The position numbers and the translations under genes are program-made. Below, piece after piece: positions 8,888-17,359 of a DNA stretch of 64,000 bases. The stretch is taken from NCBI RefSeq assembly GCF_029981845.1, contig NZ_CP104164.1:620001-684000 (forward strand), in the 5' to 3' direction. This DNA comes from Candidatus Bandiella numerosa (GTDB taxonomy: Bacteria > Pseudomonadota > Alphaproteobacteria > Rickettsiales > Midichloriaceae). The notes under the pieces are model-generated. The model was not told where the DNA came from. It saw nothing but the letters and a program-made list of their open reading frames with translations, and did not search any database. Positions within the stretch are counted from its first letter, which is position 1, and every line of letters begins with the position of its first letter.

Positions 8888-10108
8888 TTATTTTAAATCT
8901 TTGGAGTAGTATGTTTTTTGATTGAAAGTCCCTTCCATCTTATCAACTATCAACGTCACTGTACAATCTCCAGTTATGTTAATCATTGTTCTAAGCATCT
9001 CTAAAATCCTATCTATCCCTAAAATCACACCAATACCCTCAAGTGGTATTCCTACCGATGACAATACCATTCCCATCATAACCATAGAGCCACCAGGGAA
9101 TCCAGCTGCACCGATAGATCCAATAGTTGCAGTAAGAATTAGAATTATATAGTGATTAAAATCAAGATTAACACCAAAGATTTGAGCAAAAAAAACGGCA
9201 CATATTCCTAAGTATATTGCGGTTGCATCCATATTTACTGCTGCACCAAGAGGTAATATAAATGATGCTGATTCTTTTGATACACCAACTTTATTTCTAA
9301 GTTCTGAAATTGCTGTTGGAAGTGTTGCTTTACTACTAGATGTTGCTAAGGCAAGGGCCTGAGTAGTGATCATTTTTTTGTAAAAAGGTATGGGATTGAT
9401 TCTTGCAAAGAGTAATAGCATAATTCCAAAAAGAATATATTGAACAGACAGTGCTCCAACTACAACAAGAATAAATTTTCCAAGATGAAGCATAATTTCA
9501 ATTCCATAATCAGCTACTACCCATGACATTATCGCAAACACTCCATATGGAGTAAGTTGAATAACTAGCTGAATCATTTTAAATACTAAATGTGTGCAAG
9601 AAGATATAAAATTTTTAACTTCCCTTCCTTTATCTCCAATTAAAATAAGTGCAAAACCAGTGAAAAAAGCAAAAACAACAATCTGTAAGGTTTTACCATC
9701 GGCCATGGCTTTGACAGGATTCGAGGGAATAATATCTATAAATAAATCTTTAAGATCTTCACTTTTTTGATGCTCAATTGGATTAGTTAGATCAATAGTC
9801 AACCCCACGCCTGGCTCAAAAACATTTGCAAAAGTTAAGCCGATCGTGACAGCGAACGCTGTTGTTACCATGTACATTAAAAATGCTCTTGTACCTAATC
9901 TACCAAAAGTGCTAGCATCACTAACGCTAATTACTCCATTTAATATGGAAAATAATATCAATGGTACGACAACCATCTTAATCATGTTGAGAAAAACATC
10001 CCCAAATGGTTTTAGATATTGAGCATATTCTTTTCCATAAACACCAAAAAGTATTCCTAAGACCATTCCTATTATAACTTTCTGCCAAAGCTTAAGCTTT
10101 TTATTCAT
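8888..10108 (-). CDS. gltP: Dicarboxylate/amino acid:cation symporter (GltP/DctA family)
   Basis: A 406-residue inner-membrane transporter of the DAACS family, which imports glutamate, aspartate or C4-dicarboxylates with H+ or Na+. Seen: multiple hydrophobic helices, the serine-rich re-entrant motif ATSSSKATLP, the cation-site NMDATAIY and the GAAGFPGGSM segment, all in the family order. Host amino acids or dicarboxylates would be a natural carbon source for an intracellular bacterium. Sequence alone does not separate glutamate from dicarboxylate specificity. It is the first gene of the run that continues into ribD. Confidence 0.9.
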   Translation of the reverse strand: MNKKLKLWQKVIIGMVLGILFGVYGKEYAQYLKPFGDVFLNMIKMVVVPLILFSILNGVISVSDASTFGRLGTRAFLMYMVTTAFAVTIGLTFANVFEPGVGLTIDLTNPIEHQKSEDLKDLFIDIIPSNPVKAMADGKTLQIVVFAFFTGFALILIGDKGREVKNFISSCTHLVFKMIQLVIQLTPYGVFAIMSWVVADYGIEIMLHLGKFILVVVGALSVQYILFGIMLLLFARINPIPFYKKMITTQALALATSSSKATLPTAISELRNKVGVSKESASFILPLGAAVNMDATAIYLGICAVFFAQIFGVNLDFNHYIILILTATIGSIGAAGFPGGSMVMMGMVLSSVGIPLEGIGVILGIDRILEMLRTMINITGDCTVTLIVDKMEGTFNQKTYYSKDLK

Positions 10109-10279
10109 CCAACCTCGAGTTTAAAAATTATTTACAATTAATTATGTACAATCATGTACAAATTAAAATTTTGAATATAATAACCACATGTTATACTAAA
10201 AATATAAATTTTGCACTGAATTTTTATTTTAACGTTGGTAGAGTGCTTCAATGTAAACCAAAGAATAAAGATAGATAAG

Positions 10280-10377
10280 TAGAAAGATGATTTTAGATAG
10301 AAAAATTTATTTATAAAAACAATTTTACTTTCTAAATCATCGATCTTTCTATTATACCATCGATCTTTCTATTATAC
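10280..10377. repeat. 20-bp tandem repeat and inverted repeat before gltP
   Basis: The 20-base unit CATCGATCTTTCTATTATAC occurs twice without a gap (10338-10357 and 10358-10377). In addition TAGAAAGATGATTTTAGA (10280-10297) is nearly the reverse complement of 10331-10351, so the two can form a long imperfect hairpin. The block lies downstream of the DEAD-box helicase gene and upstream of gltP on the same strand. It could be a terminator-like structure or a local slippage product; no function is demonstrated. Confidence 0.65.
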
Positions 10378-10399
10378 AGTGGCAAAAGTATTAATTTTA

Positions 10400-11602
10400 T
10401 TAAGCGCTTTTTCTGCTATAAAATCTTTTAAATTTAGGCTTTTTAAAGCGACTGTTGTCATGTGCTTTTGGTTTTGCAAATTTCTCGTCTGAGAATTTTT
10501 TCTCATCTGAGAATTTTTTACTAGGATCGAGTAAGCGCTCTATCCTTTTCCATTTACCTAACTCATTTGGTAAGATTAAATTCAAAGCAGATCCTTCAGT
10601 ATCAGCTCTCCCAGTTCTTCCTATACGATGTATATAATCTTCAGGAGACATTGGTAAATCATAATTAATTACATGTTCAACATGGGAAATATCCAACCCT
10701 CTTGAAGCAATATCTGTTGCAATCATTATGCGGAAATTTTTTGCACGAAAATTCTTAATTACTCTTTCACGTTTTCTATGCATCACATCACCATGAATTG
10801 TCGATACGCTGTGATTATTCTGCAATAACTTTTTACTTAGACTCTCTGCAATAATTTTTGTGTTCACAAATACAATTATTGATCCCTCACGAGCATCTAG
10901 TTCACTTGATAAGTCAGCATACTTAGTTGCAGTATTTGTATGCTTAATATCTTGCTTTATTTTTGGAGTAATTTTATTTATAGAGCCAACCGTTATTCTT
11001 TCAGGATCTTGAAGATATTTTTTTGATAACTTTAAAATTTCTGGTGAGAAAGTAGCAGAAAACATTAATGTTTGTCTTGCAGCAGGTAAAAATTCTAAAA
11101 TTTTATCTAATTGAATGCTAAAACCCATATCTAACATTCTATCTGATTCATCAACTACCAACATAGTTATATTCTTAAGACTTAAGCTTTTGCGAATTAG
11201 ATGATCAGTTACCCTACCTGGTGTTCCTACAATTATGTTAGGTCTTCTTTTGAGGTTTTGAATTTGTTTGAATATTGGTGCGCCACCAATCAATAAAACT
11301 GAAGAAATAGTTTTTATTTTAAGAAGTAGGCTTTCTATCACAGTCTGTATTTGCGTTGCTAATTCCCTAGTTGGTGTTAATATTAAAGCCTGCTCATTAT
11401 TTGATTGCAAAATTTTTGATAATAGTGGAATTAAGAAGGCAATAGTTTTGCCTGTTCCGGTCTGTGCTGATCCTATAACATCTTTACCTTCTAAAGCTAT
11501 AGGTATAGTTTGAGCTTGAATTGGAGTCGGAATGATTAAGTTCATTCTGGTTAATGAATCTTTTAGGTCGGTTGGTATATTAAGAGAATTAAAATTGTCC
11601 AT
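10400..11602 (-). CDS. DEAD-box ATP-dependent RNA helicase (RhlE-like)
   Basis: A cytosolic RNA helicase likely to act in ribosome assembly or RNA turnover. The 400-residue protein has the Q motif near TPIQAQTIPI, motif I AQTGTGKT, PTRELATQ, GTPGRV, motif III FSATF, and HRIGRTGR in the second RecA domain. Motif II reads DESD rather than DEAD. The C-terminus (after residue about 365) is a short basic tail ending in FKKPKFKRFYSRKSA, typical of RNA-binding extensions, and contains the direct repeat FSDEKKFSDEKF. The closest bacterial subfamily by motif spacing is RhlE. Confidence 0.93.
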   Translation of the reverse strand: MDNFNSLNIPTDLKDSLTRMNLIIPTPIQAQTIPIALEGKDVIGSAQTGTGKTIAFLIPLLSKILQSNNEQALILTPTRELATQIQTVIESLLLKIKTISSVLLIGGAPIFKQIQNLKRRPNIIVGTPGRVTDHLIRKSLSLKNITMLVVDESDRMLDMGFSIQLDKILEFLPAARQTLMFSATFSPEILKLSKKYLQDPERITVGSINKITPKIKQDIKHTNTATKYADLSSELDAREGSIIVFVNTKIIAESLSKKLLQNNHSVSTIHGDVMHRKRERVIKNFRAKNFRIMIATDIASRGLDISHVEHVINYDLPMSPEDYIHRIGRTGRADTEGSALNLILPNELGKWKRIERLLDPSKKFSDEKKFSDEKFAKPKAHDNSRFKKPKFKRFYSRKSA

Positions 11603-12059
11603 AGATAAAATACGATTAATAAGATTAATAATTATATAAGCGATATAACGCTTTCATTTTTTATTAATAATTATTATTTGAGTATTTTCACTATGCTGTC
11701 TGATATAGAGATCAGCTCTAACAATTGATCTTATAGACCTATGATAAGCATAGACCTAAGATATAAATTATTAATAAGTCTGGTATTCTAGATACTTATT
11801 CAGTTAATGTCAACTTGTAAATAATTATTCGATTGTTTTATTAAATCCCTTCTTAGCTTAATCTTTTTCATATCTGTGTGACGCAAGTATTATGAGTGAA
11901 GGTTCTTTTATTATTTGACAATATGTCTATTGAATTTCTAATTTGATTTGCAATTTTATCAGATTTTTACATAAATTTTCTCATTAATTTAGTTAATAAA
12001 AACTATAAAAAAAAATATTTAGTGATATAATCCAGTTCTTATTTTAATATTACGCGATT
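11603..12059. other. Long intergenic region between divergent helicase and folE
   Basis: No gene is supported in this 457-base AT-rich gap. It must hold the promoters of two divergent genes. A TATAAT at 12026-12031 is placed well for folE, but no good -35 is visible upstream. The 9-mer ATAGACCTA is repeated at 11733-11741 and 11750-11758 around an ATAAG/CTTAT hairpin. Nothing resembling a tRNA, SRP RNA or tmRNA was seen. Confidence 0.5.
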
Positions 12060-12659
12060 ATGCAAAGTAAATTACTGAAGAGTAATAACATCCAAGTTAA
12101 AGTATCGGAAAGCGAAGCAAGGCGTGCTGTAGAAACAATATTGAAATGGATAGGTGAAGATCCAAATAGAGAGGGTTTGATCGATACTCCCAAAAGAGTT
12201 GTTGATAGTCTTAAAGAGCATTTTTCAGGTTATTTAGAAGATCCGAGTCATGTTTTGCAAAAGACATTTACAGAAATTTCTGGGTATCAAGATATGGTTC
12301 TTTTGAAGGGTATAAAATTATATTCTCATTGTGAGCATCATATGGCTCCTATTAAAGGTGTGGCCCATATAGCATATTACCCAAACACTAAAGTTGTCGG
12401 TATTAGTAAACTAGCAAGGGTAGTTGAAATTTATTCTAAGCGCCTTCAAATTCAAGAAAGGCTTACATCTGAGATTGCTAATACTATCAATTTTACGCTT
12501 AAACCTAAAGGTGTCGCAGTTATGATTGAAGCGAGTCATAGCTGTATAAACAACAGAGGCATTAACCAAAAAGATGTAAAAATGAAGACACATACGTTAA
12601 TAGGCTGTTTTAGGAATGATGCAGAAATTAGTAGAAGATTTTTTCAATTAATAATTTAG
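12060..12659 (+). CDS. folE: GTP cyclohydrolase I
   Basis: FolE converts GTP to dihydroneopterin triphosphate, the first step of folate synthesis. The 199-residue product has the usual size. Seen: the N-terminal helix pair leading to GEDPNREGLIDTPKRV, the zinc- and substrate-binding HCEHHMAPI, and the second cysteine in SCINNRGI. Together with the CADD-type p-aminobenzoate enzyme at 40453, it suggests that the organism makes folate itself. No other folate gene lies in the window. Confidence 0.96.
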   Translation: MQSKLLKSNNIQVKVSESEARRAVETILKWIGEDPNREGLIDTPKRVVDSLKEHFSGYLEDPSHVLQKTFTEISGYQDMVLLKGIKLYSHCEHHMAPIKGVAHIAYYPNTKVVGISKLARVVEIYSKRLQIQERLTSEIANTINFTLKPKGVAVMIEASHSCINNRGINQKDVKMKTHTLIGCFRNDAEISRRFFQLII

Positions 12660-12896
12660 CATTTTATAAACATATTGTTTTGACCCTATATATTGTAGCA
12701 ATCTCAAAATGACGAAAAGATAATTAAAATTGGAAACAGGAATTGCAATTGGAGCAATAACTAGAATATGCCAGTGGCGTAAATTGAGATAAAAATCATA
12801 AAAAATAGATAGGGTTAGAGTAATGATAAGTGTAATTGTTCTAGTTGCTGAATTTAAAATCAGTAATTTCAAATAAAGTATTTTTATGTTATTCAT
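12648..12896 (-). CDS. Possible small hydrophobic protein (weak)
   Basis: An 82-codon open frame filling the folE-ftsY gap on the opposite strand, with its stop inside the 3' end of folE. It is strongly hydrophobic, with stretches that could form two or three membrane helices (for example TITLIITLTLSIFYDFYL). No family is recognised and no Shine-Dalgarno sequence is evident. It may be a chance frame; it is listed because it nearly fills the gap. Confidence 0.25.
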   Translation of the reverse strand: MNNIKILYLKLLILNSATRTITLIITLTLSIFYDFYLNLRHWHILVIAPIAIPVSNFNYLFVILRLLQYIGSKQYVYKMLNY

Positions 12897-12919
12897 ATTC
12901 TTTTGTCTTTATTTAAATT

Positions 12920-13834
12920 ATGAAGAATTGGTTTGGTAAATTAAGGAGTGGGTTAGGCAAAACATCTGCAAATTTAAGCACAAATATTAAAAAAGTTTTT
13001 GCTTTAAATAGACCTAATAAAGAAGTACTAGATGATATAGAGGAAATATTGATATCAAGTGATCTTGGAGTAAAATTCTCTGGAGAAGTCATTGAAAAGA
13101 TATCAAAAAGGAGCTTTAATACTGATATAACAAGGCAAATGGTTATTGATTGTGTTGTTGAAGAGATGCAATCTATATTAAAACCTTATGCAAAGGAATT
13201 AATTATACCAAATTCAGATTTACCTTATACTATCGTTTTTTCGGGAATTAATGGTAGTGGTAAGACTACTTCATTAGGTAAAATAGCGCATAAATTACAA
13301 AGGGATGGTCATAAAGTATTGATTGCAGCATGTGATAGCTTTAGGGCATCTGCAACTGAACAGTTGGAAATTTGGGCAAAAAGGTCTAATTGTGAAATTA
13401 TAACAGGGGAGTATAAATCTGACCCTGCGAGCATTGCTTATAAAGCCTTAATTAAGGCAAGGAATGAAAATTTTGATGTGCTTTTAATCGACACGGCAGG
13501 GAGGATGCACAATAAAATTGATTTGATGAATGAATTGCAAAAAATAAACAAAGTTCTGAAAAAAAATGATCAAGCTTTTCCTCAATTAAATTTACTTGTA
13601 ATTGATGCTACTATTGGGCAGACTGCAATTAAGCAGGTTGAAAATTTTAAAGATATAGTTGATATCAATGGTATTATTTTAACAAAGCTAGATGGTACCT
13701 CCAAAGCTGGTGTTATAGTGCCTATTACTCAAAAATTTAAATTGCCAATTTATCTTGTTGGGGTAGGGGAGGGAATTGAAGACTTAAACGCATTTTCTGC
13801 AAAGGATTTTGCAGAAGCTCTATTGTCTGGTTAA
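12920..13834 (+). CDS. ftsY: Signal recognition particle receptor FtsY
   Basis: FtsY docks SRP-ribosome complexes at the inner membrane through a GTPase heterodimer with Ffh. At 304 residues it is a short FtsY, lacking the long acidic A domain of E. coli and keeping the N and G domains. Seen: FSGINGSGKTTSLGKIA (P-loop), CDSFRASATEQLEIWA, DTAGRMHNKIDLMNEL and TKLDGTSKAGV, then the C-terminal VGVGEGIEDL. Short FtsY proteins are normal in alphaproteobacteria. It converges on the patatin gene with a 6-base gap. Confidence 0.97.
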   Translation: MKNWFGKLRSGLGKTSANLSTNIKKVFALNRPNKEVLDDIEEILISSDLGVKFSGEVIEKISKRSFNTDITRQMVIDCVVEEMQSILKPYAKELIIPNSDLPYTIVFSGINGSGKTTSLGKIAHKLQRDGHKVLIAACDSFRASATEQLEIWAKRSNCEIITGEYKSDPASIAYKALIKARNENFDVLLIDTAGRMHNKIDLMNELQKINKVLKKNDQAFPQLNLLVIDATIGQTAIKQVENFKDIVDINGIILTKLDGTSKAGVIVPITQKFKLPIYLVGVGEGIEDLNAFSAKDFAEALLSG

Positions 13835-13840
13835 TGTTAG

Positions 13841-14782
13841 CTATGTTGATTTTTTATTGCCACTAAATAATTGTTTATTATTAATAATCAATTTCTCTCC
13901 TGCGCTTAAGCCAAGTTCGAATAACTCAATTTTATCTTTTTTACTTAAATCGTCCAACCAATCATATTTAGATGTATCAATATTAACCGATATATCTGCA
14001 TAACTTTCTTGTTCCAATGAAAGACTATAATAGGTTATCCAACTACTTCTATATAATATTGAAAGGTTATTTGTTATCTCATCGCTTGGAGGGGGTGATA
14101 CTATATTAACTGCAACTGTAACATTTGGTTTAAATTGTAAAGCTTCTTTTACTGGTACAGGAGAAATTACGCCACCATCAATTAGTAATTTATCTCCTAT
14201 TTTCACTGGTTGATATAAACCAGGTATTGCGCAACTAGCGAATATAGCACTTTTAATATCACCATAATTGAAAATGTGAGACTTACTAGAATTTATATCT
14301 GTTGTTACTACTGCTAGAGGAATTTGTAATTCTTCAAAATTTGTTGCTTTAATATTTGTAGTTAAAAATTTATCAAATTGTTTAAATCCAGACGGAGTGT
14401 TGAACAATGTAGCTCCAATAAAATTTATTGCAGGACTTCCCTGTAAAAAATCCTTCCTGCTAGCGTTAACTAAAATTTCTTTTACCTTGGTGATGTTTTT
14501 ACTATCTGCATAAAGCAAACCCACTAACGATCCTGCGCTAGAACCAACTATTAAATCAATAGGAATATTATGTTTTTCAAATGCAGCAATTACACCAGCA
14601 TGTGCAATTCCCTTACTTCCAGCGCCACTTAAAACTAAAGCTATATTTATTTTTTTATTTTCTTCCAATTTATGTGATGGTTGCATGTTTGTATGATGAT
14701 TTGCGTATTTACAAGAATTAAAAAAAATCAGCAATAATATTAAACATGTGAAATTCTTAATGTTTAAAAAATTTAATTTCAT
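13841..14782 (-). CDS. Patatin-like phospholipase, predicted lipoprotein
   Basis: A patatin-family serine hydrolase with a Ser-Asp dyad. The ATG at 14782 is preferred over the upstream in-frame ATG at 14857 because it gives a clean lipoprotein signal: a hydrophobic stretch ending in FFNSC, so the enzyme is probably lipid-anchored in the envelope. Seen: the oxyanion-hole GAGSKGIAHAG, the nucleophile motif GSSAG, and the DGG of the catalytic aspartate. Patatin-like phospholipases in Rickettsia act on host or vacuolar membranes; here the lipobox suggests an envelope role, perhaps of the bacterial RssA/NTE type. Substrate unknown. Confidence 0.88.
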   Translation of the reverse strand: MKLNFLNIKNFTCLILLLIFFNSCKYANHHTNMQPSHKLEENKKINIALVLSGAGSKGIAHAGVIAAFEKHNIPIDLIVGSSAGSLVGLLYADSKNITKVKEILVNASRKDFLQGSPAINFIGATLFNTPSGFKQFDKFLTTNIKATNFEELQIPLAVVTTDINSSKSHIFNYGDIKSAIFASCAIPGLYQPVKIGDKLLIDGGVISPVPVKEALQFKPNVTVAVNIVSPPPSDEITNNLSILYRSSWITYYSLSLEQESYADISVNIDTSKYDWLDDLSKKDKIELFELGLSAGEKLIINNKQLFSGNKKST

Positions 14783-14952
14783 CTTATTAATTTTGAAAAA
14801 TAATATCACTATAACAATATCACTATAAATTTGTATTGGAAGATAGATAAAAAACAAATTTTTGTTAATGTATTTTTATGTGAGCTAAATTTATTCCTAA
14901 GGTTTTAAATATCTACGATGGTATAAATAATGATATTGAAAAATAAAAATTT

Positions 14953-16221
14953 TTAATAGATGGGAAATTTTTTACATAAACTCAACACTTTTTCAAGTGT
15001 TGCATTTTTAGTTAATACATTTACTTCGGTATTTTTAGCTAAATCATCAAGAATATCTGCAATCAAGCTAGCTGTTAAAGTAAATTCATCTTCTTTAAAG
15101 CCCCTTGTTGTAGCGGCAGCAGTGCCGAGTCTAATGCCAGAAGTGATAAATGGCTTAGCATCATCAAAAGGAATGCCATTTTTGTTGCAAGTTAATCCTA
15201 CTTTTTCCAGAGATTCCTCTGCAAGTTTCCCTGTAATTCCCTGTTTTCTTAAATCAACAAGCAAAAGATGAGTGTCTGTTCCACCAGTTATAACATTATA
15301 GCCTCTATTTAATAATTCTGATGCTAACGTATTAGCGTTGAGTAAAACCTGATTGATATAATTTTTGAATGATGGTTGTAATGCTTCACCGAATGCAACT
15401 GCTTTTGCAGCTATGACATGCATTAATGGACCGCCTTGTATTCCAGGAAATATGCCAGAATTAATTTTTTTAAAAATGTCTTCGTGGTTAGTCAATATAA
15501 TACCGCCTCTTGGGCCCCTTAGTGTTTTATGGGTGGTAGATGTTACAACATGTGCATATTCAATAGGGTTTTGATGATATCCTGCTGCTATTATGCCTGA
15601 AATATGCGCCATATCAACTAGTAAATAAGCCCCAACTAAATCTGCTATTTGTCTAAATTTAGCAAAGTCAATTTTTCTTGGGTATGCCGAGCCGCCAGCT
15701 ATAATTAATTTTGGCTTTGCTTGTTTAACAAGTTTTTCGATTTCATTATAATCTAGCTCAAACGTTTCTTTATCCACAAAATAGTGTTCTATATCAAACC
15801 ATTTGCCAGATAAGTTAACTTTTGAGCCATGTGTGAGATGGCCACCACAGTCTAAAGATAGACTAACAATTTTATCCCCACCTTTTAGTAAGGCAAAAAA
15901 TGCTGCTTGATTTGCTTGAGATCCAGAATGTGGTTGAACATTTGCAAAATTAGCAGAATACAGTTTTTTAACTCTTTCTATAGCCAGATTTTCAATTTTA
16001 TCAACAAATTCGCATCCACCATAATAACGTTTGCCAGGATAGCCCTCAGCATATTTGTTGGTAAGAATTGAGCCTTGAGCTTCAAGTACTGCCTTACTGA
16101 CTATATTTTCTGATGCAATGAGCTCAATTGAGCTTTGCTGCCTGTGTAACTCGTAATCAATGTATTCCTTAACCGTTCTGTCTGATTGTGATAAATTTTT
16201 ATAAAAGAAAGTACTCTCCAT
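14953..16221 (-). CDS. glyA: Serine hydroxymethyltransferase
   Basis: GlyA interconverts serine and glycine with transfer of a one-carbon unit to tetrahydrofolate, using pyridoxal phosphate. The 422 residues match the family. Seen: ELIASENIVSKAV, NKYAEGYPGKRYYGGC, GSQANQAAF, and TSTTHKTLRGPRGG with the PLP-binding lysine. The start codon lies only 19 bases behind the 3' CCA of a tRNA-Leu gene on the same strand, and no separate promoter can fit there, so the two are probably transcribed together and the mRNA released by tRNA 3' processing. Confidence 0.97.
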   Translation of the reverse strand: MESTFFYKNLSQSDRTVKEYIDYELHRQQSSIELIASENIVSKAVLEAQGSILTNKYAEGYPGKRYYGGCEFVDKIENLAIERVKKLYSANFANVQPHSGSQANQAAFFALLKGGDKIVSLSLDCGGHLTHGSKVNLSGKWFDIEHYFVDKETFELDYNEIEKLVKQAKPKLIIAGGSAYPRKIDFAKFRQIADLVGAYLLVDMAHISGIIAAGYHQNPIEYAHVVTSTTHKTLRGPRGGIILTNHEDIFKKINSGIFPGIQGGPLMHVIAAKAVAFGEALQPSFKNYINQVLLNANTLASELLNRGYNVITGGTDTHLLLVDLRKQGITGKLAEESLEKVGLTCNKNGIPFDDAKPFITSGIRLGTAAATTRGFKEDEFTLTASLIADILDDLAKNTEVNVLTKNATLEKVLSLCKKFPIY

Positions 16222-16240
16222 ATCAGTGATGTTTTGTAAG

Positions 16241-16327
16241 TGGTACCCGCAGCCGGACTTGAACCGGCAAGGGATTGACTCCCCACGGATTTTAAGTCCG
16301 TTATGTCTACCATTCCATCATGCGGGC
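16241..16327 (-). tRNA. tRNA-Leu (UAA)
   Basis: The reverse complement folds as a class II tRNA of 87 bases. The acceptor stem is GCCCGCA with TGCGGGT, then discriminator A and an encoded CCA. The anticodon loop CTTAAAA carries anticodon TAA. It has the long variable arm expected of tRNA-Leu and the T-arm GCCGGTTCAAGTCCGGC. It lies directly upstream of glyA. Confidence 0.95.
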
Positions 16328-16342
16328 AAACAATATCTAAGC

Positions 16343-16370
16343 ATTATGTATAATCAATAGATTATTTCAA
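16343..16370 (-). promoter_or_regulatory. Candidate sigma-70-type promoter of tRNA-Leu-glyA
   Basis: Read on the minus strand, TTGAAA (16370-16365) and CATAAT (16348-16343) are separated by 16 bases, each matching five of six consensus positions. The -10 box ends 15 bases before the tRNA 5' end. The placement is convincing for a stable-RNA promoter, but no start site is known. Confidence 0.5.
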
Positions 16371-16453
16371 CAACTTTTTGCAATTAAATAGTTATTCTTT
16401 ATTAAATTCATCAAAAGTGATAGTTTGTTAGCAATAATTTTCATGTATAAAGA

Positions 16454-17062
16454 ATGATAGGCAAATTATTTGGTGAAATTTGTGATATTTATTTGGATCA
16501 CATAATAATCAATGTAAATGGTGTTGGGTATGTAGTTTTTTGTTCTAAAAAGATAACAAGCAAGCATCATGTTGGAGATAAAATTGAATTAATAACTCAA
16601 ACAATGGTTAAAGAAAATGACATTAGCATTTTTGGATTTCCAAATGATATTGATAAAGAGTTCTTTAATCATTTATTAACTATTCAAGGAGTAGGTGCAA
16701 AGCTTGCCCAAACAATTATTGGGAGTCTTGATATTGATGAAATAATTCAGTCAGTACAAATTAATGATGACAGAAAATTTACACAAATCAGTGGGGTCGG
16801 ACCCAAGCTTGCAGCAAGACTTGTAAATGAATTGAAAACTAAAAAATTCATAAATAAATTGCAAAATATTAAAGTAAAACACGAAATTAGCACTTCTAGT
16901 AATAGGCATTCTCAGATTATTATGGATGCGACGTCTGCGTTGATGAATTTAGGCTATAGCCTAGGGCAAATAAATTCTGCAATTAACGATGTGATATCAC
17001 AAGGAAAAGAAATTGAATTGGAAATGCTTATTAAAAATTGTATTAAGATTTTATCTACATAG
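16454..17062 (+). CDS. ruvA: Holliday junction branch migration protein RuvA
   Basis: RuvA binds Holliday junctions as a tetramer and loads the RuvB motor. The 202-residue product begins MIGKLFGEI and contains the OB fold (to about residue 65), two helix-hairpin-helix motifs (LTIQGVGAKLAQTI and ISGVGPKLAARLVNEL), and a flexible linker to the RuvB-binding C-terminal domain (ATSALMNLGYS). ruvB, often adjacent, is not here; an initiator tRNA follows instead. Confidence 0.96.
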   Translation: MIGKLFGEICDIYLDHIIINVNGVGYVVFCSKKITSKHHVGDKIELITQTMVKENDISIFGFPNDIDKEFFNHLLTIQGVGAKLAQTIIGSLDIDEIIQSVQINDDRKFTQISGVGPKLAARLVNELKTKKFINKLQNIKVKHEISTSSNRHSQIIMDATSALMNLGYSLGQINSAINDVISQGKEIELEMLIKNCIKILST

Positions 17063-17200
17063 TTATTTTAAGCGATTGATATAAATTTAAACTAATTCAC
17101 ATCCAATAAAAAAATTTCTTGATAAAATAATTACTTTATCTCAGACTCTGATGGTGAATTAAATCAATCTTTAAAAAAATAATTTATTTAATAGTCGTAT

Positions 17201-17229
17201 TTGATTTGCTATTACTATCTCTGTATGAT
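17201..17229 (+). promoter_or_regulatory. Candidate promoter of initiator tRNA
   Basis: TTGATT (17201-17206) and TATGAT (17224-17229) are spaced by exactly 17 bases. The -10 box matches five of six consensus bases and ends 20 bases before the tRNA start. Among the best-formed sigma-70-type promoters seen in the window. Confidence 0.55.
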
Positions 17230-17249
17230 ACAAGTCTTATGTATTTTGA

Positions 17250-17327
<78 letters not shown>

Positions 17328-17359
17328 ATTTTGCAAAAAAGAATTTACAATTTTTACCA

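Noticed and set aside
11603..12059. A small structured RNA in the helicase-folE gap
   Set aside because: No tRNA-like, SRP RNA or tmRNA signature seen; short hairpins are weak and AT-rich.
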